DNA of 8,731 nt. It comes from Pseudomonadota bacterium (GTDB lineage: Bacteria > Pseudomonadota > Gammaproteobacteria > Xanthomonadales > Rhodanobacteraceae). The DNA lies in assembly GCA_021777635.1 (NCBI GenBank), contig JAJYDI010000085.1:1-8731 (forward strand), written 5' to 3'. This document shows, piece by piece, positions 1 to 6,559 of this stretch; position 1 is the stretch's first letter, and each line of letters starts with the position of its first letter. Both the position numbers and the translations under genes were made by a program. The notes beneath the pieces are model-generated. The model was not told the DNA's origin. It saw only the letters and a program-made list of their open reading frames with translations, and searched no databases.

Positions 1-339
1 GCGGTTGGCGGTCACCGCGAAACGGTTGAGCGTGACCGGCTGGCCGTTGACGACGGTGGCCGTGCTGATCTCGCCGCGGCTGCGCAGGGCGCTGAAGTCG
101 AAGGTGTCCTTCCACTCGCTGTCTTCATAGCTGAACTTGAGGCCCGCGTTGAGGCTTTGCGAACGGGTGTTGCCGGTGGTGGCGGCGAGGCCGAGCTGAC
201 CTTCGCCGTTCCAGCCGGAGCCGGAGGCCGTCGGCAGGCGCGCGCTGCCGGGCAGGGCGGCGCTGTCGTCGGCACCGGCGGTGGCGGGGAGCAGGGCGAA
301 AGCGAGAGCGAGCAGCGGGGCGATCAGATGCGTGCGCAT
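1..339 (-). CDS. DUF481 / YdiY-like exported outer-membrane protein (N-terminal part, cut by window edge)
   Basis: The reading frame is open from an ATG at 339 to the left edge, giving 113 residues of a protein that continues outside the window. Residues 1-23 look like a Sec signal peptide: basic MRTH start, a Leu/Ala-rich core, then a TAGA-like cleavage site before DD. The mature part contains GWNGEGQLGLAATTGNTRS, typical of the start of DUF481 (the family of E. coli YdiY, described as salt-induced). Alternating polar and hydrophobic residues follow (LNAGLKFSYED, DTFDFSALRSRGE, NRFAVTANR), as expected for beta-barrel strands. The family is thought to form an outer-membrane beta-barrel of poorly known role; membrane location is inferred from this. 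No strong ribosome-binding site precedes the ATG, but the signal peptide fixes this start well. The gene is divergent from the WYL regulator gene. Confidence 0.8.
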   Translation of the reverse strand, partial: MRTHLIAPLLALAFALLPATAGADDSAALPGSARLPTASGSGWNGEGQLGLAATTGNTRSQSLNAGLKFSYEDSEWKDTFDFSALRSRGEISTATVVNGQPVTLNRFAVTANR

Positions 340-549
340 GAGGGGTCCGGCAGGCAGGTGGGAACGGCAACGGCCGCGCGCGGTGGCGGGCGGCGCGTCG
401 GGCACAAGTCTGCCAGCATCGGACGTCGCCGCGGCTGAATCATGTGCGCGTCGATCCGCGGCGGACGTTCCGTGCCGCGATGCGGACATTGCTTGCCGAC
501 ACGCCGTGTGCTCGGCATGCTGGGCGCTTCATCGCTCCGAGTTCTCCGG
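340..549. other. Divergent intergenic region (DUF481 gene / WYL regulator)
   Basis: This 210-bp gap separates two divergently read genes and should hold the promoters of both. I see no strong -35/-10 pair on either strand. Positions 495-516 can fold into an 8-bp stem (GCCG plus ACAC pairing with GTGT plus CGGC) with a 3-nt GCC loop and a 3-nt bulge; it ends 33 bp before the regulator's ATG and could be a leader hairpin or an operator. Short open frames crossing the gap on both strands have no ribosome-binding site and no recognisable protein family, and I treat them as chance. Confidence 0.45.
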
Positions 550-1533
550 ATGGACCGCTACGAGCGCATCCTCACCCTGCACCGCAAGCTCAAGGCGGCG
601 CGCCGGCCGCTGTCGCTGGCCCACCTGACCGATGATCTCGGCTGCTCGCGCGCCACCGTGTACCGCGACGTTGCCTTCCTGCGCGATGCGCTGGGCGCGC
701 CGATCGAGAGCGGCGAGGACGATGTCGCCGGCTTCCGCTATGCGCCCGACGAGGGCGAGCGCTTCGAACTGCCGGGCCTGTGGCTGAACAGCGAGGAGCT
801 GGCCGCGCTGATGGCGCTGCACGCGCTGATCGGACGCGCCGATCCCGGCGTGCTCAGCGGCGCGCTGGCGCCGTTCCGTGCCCGCATCGAACGCCTGCTC
901 GCCGAGCACGCCAAGGATCCGGCGCTGCCGCTGGAGCGCATCCGCGTGATCGCCTCGGGCGCGCGGCGCATGGATCAGCAGGTGTTCCGCACCGTCGCCG
1001 GTGCGGTACTGGCGCGCAAGCGGCTGCGCCTGCGCTACCGCGCGCGCACCACCGGCGCCGACTCGCGGCGCACGGTGTCGCCACAACGTCTGACCCACTA
1101 CCGCGACAACTGGTATCTCGATGCCTGGGACCATGACAAGCAGGCGCTGCGCAGCTTCGCCGTCGATCGTATCGCCGAGTCGCAGGCGCTGACCGAGCCG
1201 GCCGAGGACGTTGCCGGGCCCGAACTCGATGCCATCCTCGCCTCCAGCTACGGCATCTTCTCCGGCAGGCCGCGCGCCTGGGCCACGCTGCGCTTCACCG
1301 CCCACGCCGCGCGCTGGGTCGCCGATACCCACTGGCATTCGCAGCAGGAGGGCCGCTTCCTGCCCGACGGCCGCTACGAGTTGCGGTTGCCGTACTCGAA
1401 TTCGCGCGAATTGCTGATGGACGTGATGAAGTACGGCCCCGATGCCGAGGTGGTGGCACCGCTGCCGCTGCGCGAAGAAATGAAGATCCTGCTCAAGCTG
1501 GCCCTGGACGGCTATGCCGGTGATCCGTCATGA
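550..1533 (+). CDS. YafY-family HTH-WYL transcriptional regulator
   Basis: This 327-residue protein is a DNA-binding regulator of the common HTH-WYL type. Residues 1-50 form a DeoR-like winged helix-turn-helix (MDRYERILTLHRKL, then LTDDLGCSRATVYRDVAFL, with the recognition helix around residues 33-45). A WYL domain lies at about residues 140-215: it contains the pattern RRTVSPQRLTHYRDNWYLD with the name-giving W188-Y189-L190, then RSFAVDRI. The last 80 residues match the usual C-terminal WCX extension in length and character. WYL domains are thought to sense ligands such as nucleic acid or nucleotides. The ATG at 550 is chosen because the HTH family start aligns there; an in-frame ATG at 442 would add 36 unrelated Arg-rich residues. 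There is no clear Shine-Dalgarno sequence. The stop overlaps the patatin start, so the two genes are probably one operon. The target genes cannot be told from sequence. Confidence 0.9.
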   Translation: MDRYERILTLHRKLKAARRPLSLAHLTDDLGCSRATVYRDVAFLRDALGAPIESGEDDVAGFRYAPDEGERFELPGLWLNSEELAALMALHALIGRADPGVLSGALAPFRARIERLLAEHAKDPALPLERIRVIASGARRMDQQVFRTVAGAVLARKRLRLRYRARTTGADSRRTVSPQRLTHYRDNWYLDAWDHDKQALRSFAVDRIAESQALTEPAEDVAGPELDAILASSYGIFSGRPRAWATLRFTAHAARWVADTHWHSQQEGRFLPDGRYELRLPYSNSRELLMDVMKYGPDAEVVAPLPLREEMKILLKLALDGYAGDPS

Positions 1534-2444
1534 GCGCTGGCCCGGTTGCCGCGGCGCCCGCGCGACCGCGCATCGCCCTCGCGCTGGGCTCGGGTGGCGC
1601 CAAGGGACTCGCGCATATCGGCGCGATCGAGGCGCTCGAGGCGGCCGGCTTTGCCATCGTCGCGGTTGCCGGCAGCTCGATGGGGGCTCTGGTCGGCGGC
1701 ATCCACGCCGCCGGCCGCCTCGACGTCTATCGCGACTGGGTGACGTCGCTGGCCAAGATCGACGTCCTGCGACTGGTCGACTGGACCCTGTCGGGGCCGG
1801 GTCTGATCAAGGGTGAGCGCATCATCGGCGCGCTGCGCGATCTGGTCGGCGAGACCGACATCGAGCAGCTGGCGATTCCGTTCACCGCGGTCGCCACCGA
1901 CATCGAGCGCCAGCGCGAGGTCTGGATATCCAGTGGCCCGCTGTTCGAGGCCATTCGCGCCTCGATCGCGATCCCCACCCTGTTCCATCCCCAGATCGTG
2001 CACGGCCGCCGTCTGGTCGATGGCGGCCTGCTCAATCCGGTGCCGGTGACACCGCTGTTGCGCGAGCGCTTCGACTACCTCGTCGTGGTCAGCGTCGACG
2101 GTCCTGCCGAGGCCGCGCCAGACCCGCCGGAAGCACCGCCACGCGGGCCTTACCGGCAGAAGATCGCCGCACTTGTCGAGCAACTGCTCGGCCGCGGCGC
2201 GACGCCGGTAGCGCCGCGCGAACCCGGCTGGATGGAGCTGATGGGCCAGGCGCTGGACCTGATGCAGGCCAATCTGGCGCATCTGCGGCTGGCGGCGTAC
2301 CGTCCCGATCTCATGATCGAGGTCCCGCGCAACGCCTGTGCGACCTACGAGTTCTACCGGGCTGGCGAAATGATCGCGCTGGGTCGCGAACGCGCCGAAC
2401 GCGCCCTCGCGACGTGGCGCGCGGAGCCGCCGCCGCCACCCTGA
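1530..2444 (+). CDS. Patatin-like phospholipase/acyl hydrolase, RssA-like
   Basis: This 304-residue protein is a Ser-Asp dyad acyl hydrolase of the patatin family. The glycine-rich oxyanion loop is at residues 20-26 (GSGGAKG), followed by LAHIG. The nucleophile elbow GSSMG is at 48-52 with S50, and the catalytic aspartate is D164 in the DGG motif at 164-166. The middle and C-terminal parts (DWVTSLAKIDVLRL, GLIKGERI, EAIRASIAIPTLF, LVDGGLLNPVPV, and a late RPDLMIEVP block) resemble E. coli RssA/YchK closely in order and spacing. The protein is likely cytoplasmic: there is no signal peptide, only a short Ala/Pro-rich leader and a Pro-rich tail. Its lipid substrate is unknown. The start codon overlaps the WYL regulator stop (ATGA), with GGTGA a few bases upstream inside that gene, so translation is probably coupled. 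No rssB-like gene is next to it, so a regulatory role like that suggested for RssA should not be assumed. Confidence 0.92.
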   Translation: MSAGPVAAAPARPRIALALGSGGAKGLAHIGAIEALEAAGFAIVAVAGSSMGALVGGIHAAGRLDVYRDWVTSLAKIDVLRLVDWTLSGPGLIKGERIIGALRDLVGETDIEQLAIPFTAVATDIERQREVWISSGPLFEAIRASIAIPTLFHPQIVHGRRLVDGGLLNPVPVTPLLRERFDYLVVVSVDGPAEAAPDPPEAPPRGPYRQKIAALVEQLLGRGATPVAPREPGWMELMGQALDLMQANLAHLRLAAYRPDLMIEVPRNACATYEFYRAGEMIALGRERAERALATWRAEPPPPP

Positions 2445-2544
2445 GCGGATCGCCGCCGCGCTAAACTTGCCCGCTGGAGGCGGCCGTCCGCAGCGGCGGC
2501 CCCTGCATCGACAGGCATGGCGCGCGCCACCGCGGAGGGACTTG
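2445..2544 (+). promoter_or_regulatory. Upstream region of aceE with weak -10-like box
   Basis: This 100-bp gap probably holds the aceE promoter and leader. TAAACT at 2462-2467 is a fair match to a -10 box (TATAAT, 4 of 6), but no good -35 lies at the right distance. The box sits between the arms of an 8-bp inverted repeat (GCCGCCGC at 2452-2459 and GCGGCGGC at 2493-2500). A small hairpin (GCGG/CCGC, 2480-2491) could form in the leader. In bases this rich in G and C such repeats arise easily by chance. Confidence 0.25.
2534..2538 (+). promoter_or_regulatory. Ribosome-binding site of aceE
   Basis: GGAGG lies six bases before the ATG at 2545. It decides the start: the open frame reaches back to a TTG at 2467, but the 26 extra residues would be Arg/Pro-rich and unlike any E1 N-terminus. 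With the ATG at 2545, conserved catalytic residues fall about three positions from their E. coli AceE numbering. Confidence 0.8.
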
Positions 2545-5292
2545 ATGGAACCGTTCGACGATCTGCTGCACCAGGACCCCGATCCGGCCGAAACCCGTGA
2601 GTGGGTGGAATCGCTTTCGGCCGTCATCGACCACGGGGGGGCCGAACGCGCGCACTACCTGCTCGAGCGCATGGTCGACACCACCCGCCGTGCCGGCGGG
2701 CATCTGCCGTTCGAGCCGACGACCGAATACGTCAACACCATTCCGGCGCATCTCGAGGTCAAGTCCCCGGGCGATGCCGCGATGGAGTGGCGCATCCGCT
2801 CGCTGATCCGCTGGAACGCGATGGCGATGGTGATCCGCGCCAACCGCAAGCCCGGCGAACTGGGCGGGCACATCGCCAGCTTCGCCTCCTCGGCGACGCT
2901 CTACGACGTCGGCTTCAACCACTTCTGGCGCGCGCCCAGCGCCGACCATCCCGGCGACCTGGTGCTGCACCAGGGCCACTCCAGCCCCGGCATCTACGCA
3001 CGCGCCTTTCTCGAGGGGCGCATCGACGCGGCCCGACTCGACCGCTTCCGCATGGAAGTCGGTGGCGGCGGGCTGTCGTCGTATCCGCACCCGTGGCTGA
3101 TGCCGGATTTCTGGCAGGTGCCGACGGTGTCGATGGGACTCGGTCCGATCCAGGCGATCTACCAGGCACAGTTCTCCAAGTACCTGGAGCATCGCGGCCT
3201 GCTGCCCAAGAGCGATCGCAAGATCTGGTGTTTCATGGGCGACGGCGAGAGCGATGAGCCGGAATCGCTGGGCGCGATCTCGCTCGGCGGGCGCGAGCGG
3301 CTGGACAATCTGGTCTTCGTCGTCAACTGCAACCTGCAGCGGCTGGATGGCCCGGTGCGCGGCAACGGCAAGATCATCCAGGAGCTCGAGGGCGTGTTCC
3401 GCGGCGCCGGCTGGAATGTCATCAAGGTGATCTGGGGCAGCTACTGGGATCCGCTGCTGGCGCGCGACAGCAGCGGCCTGTTGCGCCAGCTGATGATGGA
3501 GACCGTGGACGGCGAGTACCAGGCCTGCAAGGCCTTCGGCGGCGCCTACACGCGCGAACATTTCTTCGGCAAGTACCCCGAGCTCAAGGCGATGGTCGCC
3601 AGCCTGTCCGACGACGACATCTGGCGCCTCAACCGCGGCGGCCACGACCCGCACAAGGTCTATGCCGCCTACCACGCGGCGGTGAACCACAGCGGCCAGC
3701 CCACCGTGATCCTGGCCAAGACCGTCAAGGGCTACGGCATGGGCGATGCGGGCGAGTCGCAGAACATCACCCATCAGCAGAAGAAGATGGACAACAGCGC
3801 GGTGCGCGCCTTCCGCGACCGTTTCAACATCCCGGTACCCGACGCCACCCTCGACGAGGTGCCGTACTACCACCCCGGCAAGGACTCGCCCGAGGTGCAG
3901 TACCTGCTGGAGCGCCGCCGCGCCCTGGGCGGCTTCCTGCCGCAACGCCGGCGCAAGGCCGACCTGTCGCCGCCGACACCGGACCTGGAGGCGCTGGCGG
4001 CGATCACCAAGGGCACCGGCGAGCGCGAGATCAGCACCACCATGGCCTTCGTGCGCGGCCTCAACCTGCTGCTGCGCGACAAGGCGATCGGTCCGCGCAT
4101 CGTGCCGATCGTCGCCGACGAGGCGCGCACCTTCGGCATGGAGGGCATGTTCCGCCAGATCGGCATCTACGCGCCGTTCGGGCAGAAGTACAAGCCGCAG
4201 GACGCCGACCAGCTGATGTACTACCGCGAGGACCAGGCCGGCCAGGTGCTGCAGGAGGGTATCAGCGAGGCCGGCGGCATGGCAGCATGGATGGCCGGCG
4301 CGTCGAGTTATTCGATCAACAACGTGCCGATGCTGCCGGTGTTCATCTATTACTCGATGTTCGGCTTCCAGCGCATCGGCGATCTGGCCTGGGCGGCGGG
4401 CGACATGCGCTGCCGCGGTTTCCTGATCGGCGGCACCTCGGGACGCACCACGCTCAACGGCGAGGGTCTGCAGCACGAGGACGGCCATTCGCACCTGCTC
4501 GCCGGTGCCGTGCCCAACTGCCGAGCCTACGATCCGACCTTCGCCTACGAGGTCGCGGTGATCCTGCAAGACGGCGTGCGCCGCATGCTCACCGAGCAGG
4601 AGGATCACTACTACTACCTGACGGTGATGAACGAGAACTACCCGCACCCCGACATGCCTGAGGGCGCCGCGGCAGGCATCGTCAAGGGGATGTATCTGTT
4701 GCGGGACTCGGGCATCGAGAGCCGGGACTCGGGACCCGGGACCCGGGACCCGGGAAAGGCCAAGCCCAAGAGCAAGGCCAAGACCAGCGCGCCGTGCGTG
4801 CAGCTGCTGGGTTCCGGTTCGATCCTGCGCGAGTGCATCGCCGCCGCCGAGTTGCTCGAAAAGGAGTTCGGCGTCTGCGCCGACCTGTGGTCCTGCCCCA
4901 GCTTCACCGAACTGCGCCGCGACGGCTTCGACTGCGAGCGCTGGAACCGCCTGCACCCCGAGGCCGCGCCGCGGCAGCCGTGGGTGACGCAATGCCTGTC
5001 CGAGCGCGCCGGTCCGGCGATCGCGGCCAGCGATTACGTGCGCGGTTTCGCCGATCAGATCCGTGCCTTCATGCCGGTCGGCAAGCGCTACACCGTGCTC
5101 GGCACCGACGGCTTCGGCCGTTCCGACACCCGCGAACACCTGCGCGGTTTCTTCGAGGTCGACCGCTACTGGATCGCGCAGGCTGCGCTGTCCGCACTGG
5201 CCGCCGAGGGCGCGATCCATGCGCAAGACGTCGCCCGCGCGATGAAATTGTGGAAGCTCGATCCCGACAAGCCCGACCCGGTGACGGTGTGA
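2545..5292 (+). CDS. aceE: Pyruvate dehydrogenase E1 component, homodimeric type
   Basis: AceE decarboxylates pyruvate with thiamine diphosphate and passes the acetyl group to the lipoyl arm of E2, feeding acetyl-CoA to the TCA cycle. The protein has 915 residues against 887 in E. coli AceE, and follows it nearly end to end. The N-terminal E2-binding stretch has DPAETREWVESL. The diphosphate/Mg motif begins at G232 (GDGESDEPES) and continues to NCNLQRLDGPVRGNGKI. The conserved histidine of the NITHQ loop is H410 (H407 in E. coli). The middle domain has IVADEARTFGMEG, the LQEG motif with E571, and TSGRTTLNGEGLQHEDGHSH; the C-terminal domain has VQLLGSGSIL, FTELRRDG and VLGTDGFGRSD. Most of the extra length is a linker at residues 720-751, encoded partly by a 7-bp tandem repeat. 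No aceF, lpd or pdhR is adjacent, so the complex's genes are dispersed. The flanking genes look unrelated. Confidence 0.98.
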   Translation: MEPFDDLLHQDPDPAETREWVESLSAVIDHGGAERAHYLLERMVDTTRRAGGHLPFEPTTEYVNTIPAHLEVKSPGDAAMEWRIRSLIRWNAMAMVIRANRKPGELGGHIASFASSATLYDVGFNHFWRAPSADHPGDLVLHQGHSSPGIYARAFLEGRIDAARLDRFRMEVGGGGLSSYPHPWLMPDFWQVPTVSMGLGPIQAIYQAQFSKYLEHRGLLPKSDRKIWCFMGDGESDEPESLGAISLGGRERLDNLVFVVNCNLQRLDGPVRGNGKIIQELEGVFRGAGWNVIKVIWGSYWDPLLARDSSGLLRQLMMETVDGEYQACKAFGGAYTREHFFGKYPELKAMVASLSDDDIWRLNRGGHDPHKVYAAYHAAVNHSGQPTVILAKTVKGYGMGDAGESQNITHQQKKMDNSAVRAFRDRFNIPVPDATLDEVPYYHPGKDSPEVQYLLERRRALGGFLPQRRRKADLSPPTPDLEALAAITKGTGEREISTTMAFVRGLNLLLRDKAIGPRIVPIVADEARTFGMEGMFRQIGIYAPFGQKYKPQDADQLMYYREDQAGQVLQEGISEAGGMAAWMAGASSYSINNVPMLPVFIYYSMFGFQRIGDLAWAAGDMRCRGFLIGGTSGRTTLNGEGLQHEDGHSHLLAGAVPNCRAYDPTFAYEVAVILQDGVRRMLTEQEDHYYYLTVMNENYPHPDMPEGAAAGIVKGMYLLRDSGIESRDSGPGTRDPGKAKPKSKAKTSAPCVQLLGSGSILRECIAAAELLEKEFGVCADLWSCPSFTELRRDGFDCERWNRLHPEAAPRQPWVTQCLSERAGPAIAASDYVRGFADQIRAFMPVGKRYTVLGTDGFGRSDTREHLRGFFEVDRYWIAQAALSALAAEGAIHAQDVARAMKLWKLDPDKPDPVTV
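4702..4757 (+). repeat. In-frame run of eight 7-bp units (CGGGACY type) inside aceE
   Basis: Eight contiguous heptanucleotides fill 56 bp. Units 1 and 4 are CGGGACT, units 5-7 are identical CGGGACC, and units 2, 3 and 8 are diverged copies. Because 3 x 7 is 21, the DNA repeat is read as a seven-residue protein repeat: RDSGIES, then RDSGPGT, then RDPGKAK. It starts at codon 720, where E. coli AceE has only a short linker between its middle and C-terminal domains. The run has five GGG tracts separated by 4-nt spacers and three CCCGGG palindromes. Gain or loss of one or two units would shift the reading frame; only steps of three units keep it. Confidence 0.85.
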
Positions 5293-5293
5293 G

Positions 5294-5346
5294 GGTCGTC
5301 GCATCGCGCCCTGGTCGGCATGGCTGCGGCGCGCCGCGCGACGACC
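5294..5346 (+). terminator. Two-part GC-rich stem-loop right after aceE (possible 3' end or stabiliser)
   Basis: One base after the aceE stop, GGTCGTCGC (5294-5302) pairs perfectly with GCGACGACC (5338-5346). After a small internal loop, CGCGCC (5305-5310) pairs with GGCGCG (5328-5333), leaving a 17-base apical loop. That gives 15 base pairs in two helices, much more than the other repeats in the window. No T-run follows, so it is not a classical intrinsic terminator. It may instead protect the mRNA 3' end, work with Rho, or mark a processing site between aceE and the lipoprotein gene. Confidence 0.5.
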
Positions 5347-5387
5347 GCGTTCCGATGGCGTGCCGCCCCCACGGTCGAGGCAAGTCC

Positions 5388-6113
5388 ATGCGTATCCATC
5401 GCCCGCGCCACATCCTGATCGCAGCAGCAGCGCTGCTGGCCGCCTGCTCGTCGTCGCAGCAGGCCCCGACGCCGGCGCAGCAGGCCGCGCGGCAGCAGGC
5501 GGCGCAGGCCGCCGCCGCGGCCAAGGAGTACACGCTCTACCAGCAGCTGCTGGCTTCGCACAGCGACGCCCTGGCGGTGCCGATCGGGCAGGAGATCGTG
5601 CGCAAGTATCCCGGGACACCCGCGGCCGCCGAGGTGCAGCAGACCCTGCCGGCACTCGCCGCGCAGGCGGCGGCGACCGCCGAGCGCCAGCGACTGCGCG
5701 CGCTCTGGCTGTACCAGGCCGCGCCGATGGCGGGTGGCCGGCAGACCACCGCCGCGATCAGTGCCGTCAAGCCCGACGGTGATCCCAGCGCGGTGCGACT
5801 GGTGCTGCGTCGGCACACGATCTGGGGCCAGAGCGTCTATCTCTACGACGACAGCAACGCCGGCTTCCTCTGCAAGGGCATGTGCACGCTGACGATGCGC
5901 TTCGATGGCCGTGCCGAGCGCTGGCAGGCCTATCTGCCGCACAGCAGTGACCCGGCGCTGTTCATCAAGGACGACCGCCGCTTCATCGCCGCCATGGAGA
6001 AGGCCGGCACCATCACCATGGATGTGGTGCGCAAGCCGCATCGCGAACAGACCCTGCGTTTCGAGGTCGGCGGTTTCGATCCGGCGCAGTTTCCGCAGCC
6101 GACGAAGCAGTGA
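5388..6113 (+). CDS. Predicted outer-membrane lipoprotein of unknown function
   Basis: I do not recognise a named family. The 241-residue product starts with a lipoprotein signal peptide: basic MRIHRPRH, hydrophobic ILIAAAALL, and lipobox LAAC with the lipidated C20. Serine follows the cysteine, which under the E. coli Lol rule favours the outer membrane. Residues 24-45 are a Gln/Ala-rich tether. Residues 46-105 are helical and contain one TPR-like piece (IVRKYPGTPAAAEVQQTL). From about residue 118 the protein looks beta-rich, with a close cysteine pair C162-K-G-M-C166, then TLTMRFDGRAERWQAYL, FIKDDRRFIAAME and a final LRFEVGGFDP. That layout faintly recalls VasI- or IalB-like periplasmic beta domains, but I would not assign either. 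The start is fixed by the signal peptide and GAGG at 5377-5380. The gene is 95 bp after aceE and 23 bp before the VOC gene, so it is probably co-transcribed with the latter. Confidence 0.85.
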   Translation: MRIHRPRHILIAAAALLAACSSSQQAPTPAQQAARQQAAQAAAAAKEYTLYQQLLASHSDALAVPIGQEIVRKYPGTPAAAEVQQTLPALAAQAAATAERQRLRALWLYQAAPMAGGRQTTAAISAVKPDGDPSAVRLVLRRHTIWGQSVYLYDDSNAGFLCKGMCTLTMRFDGRAERWQAYLPHSSDPALFIKDDRRFIAAMEKAGTITMDVVRKPHREQTLRFEVGGFDPAQFPQPTKQ

Positions 6114-6136
6114 TCCCGGCCGCTGCCGGGTGCCGC

Positions 6137-6550
6137 ATGGCTCGCGTACTGATCAACATCGATGTCGACGACCTCGCGCGCGCTGAGGCTTTCTACACGG
6201 CCGCGTTCGGATTGCGCGCCGGACGCCGCTTCGGCGCTGGCGGCGTCGAACTGCTGGGGGCCGAAGCGCCGTTGTTTTTGCTGGCCAGGCCCGCCGGCAG
6301 CGCACCGCATCACGGCGCCGCTGCCGCCCGCGATTACGGTCGCCACTGGACGCCGCTGCATCTTGACTTCGCGGTCGATGACCTCGACGCGGCGATGCGC
6401 GACGTGCTTGCCGCGGGCGCGCTGGCGGAAGGCGAGGTGCGCGCGTCGACCTGGGGCCGCATCGCGACGTTTGCCGATCCCTGGGGGCACGGCTTCTGCC
6501 TGATCGAGTTCAGCGCGCGCGGTTACGACGCGGTGGCCGACGCGGGTTGA
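6137..6550 (+). CDS. Small VOC-superfamily (glyoxalase/bleomycin-resistance fold) protein
   Basis: This 137-residue protein has two beta-alpha-beta-beta-beta modules typical of the vicinal oxygen chelate superfamily. The first begins MARVLINIDVDDLARAEAFYTAAFGL, the standard opening in which a strand is followed by a helix with an FY pair. The second begins at PLHLDFAVDDLDAAM and ends ATFADPWGHGFCLIEF. H75 (LHLDF) and E124 (LIEF) stand where metal ligands often sit; the matching position in the first module, in LINID, is not a clear ligand, so a catalytic metal site is uncertain. The substrate cannot be predicted; members include glyoxalases, dioxygenases and drug-binding proteins. The ATG at 6137 is chosen because the fold starts there. 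A GTG at 6110 overlapping the lipoprotein stop would add nine residues and cannot be excluded. The gene is convergent with the permease gene, whose stop lies 9 bp away. Confidence 0.85.
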   Translation: MARVLINIDVDDLARAEAFYTAAFGLRAGRRFGAGGVELLGAEAPLFLLARPAGSAPHHGAAAARDYGRHWTPLHLDFAVDDLDAAMRDVLAAGALAEGEVRASTWGRIATFADPWGHGFCLIEFSARGYDAVADAG

Positions 6551-6559
6551 GAGAAAACG

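Noticed and set aside
442..549. An upstream start for the WYL regulator adding 36 residues
   Set aside because: The extra residues are Arg/Cys-rich and unlike family N-termini, while the HTH starts right at the ATG at 550.
529..1338. A 269-codon minus-strand open frame opposite the WYL regulator
   Set aside because: The opposite strand encodes a clear HTH-WYL protein; this one shows no domain.
550..2444. A CBASS-like or other known phage-defence operon built on the WYL and patatin genes
   Set aside because: No CD-NTase, nuclease, TIR or other partner is present, and the patatin resembles RssA more than CapV.
1512..2627. A 371-codon minus-strand open frame opposite the patatin gene
   Set aside because: Shadow of a GC-rich gene; Arg/Gln/Asp-rich translation with no family motif and no ribosome-binding site.
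4702..4757. The aceE heptamer run as a CRISPR or mobile-element remnant
   Set aside because: The units are only 7 bp with no spacers, no terminal repeats and no transposase; it is a simple tandem repeat.
2461..5655. A 1064-codon open frame on the minus strand opposite aceE
   Set aside because: It runs in the exactly reversed codon frame of aceE. There, stops need TTA, CTA or TCA sense codons, which GC-rich genes avoid. The product is low-complexity and matches nothing, while the plus-strand frame is unmistakably AceE.
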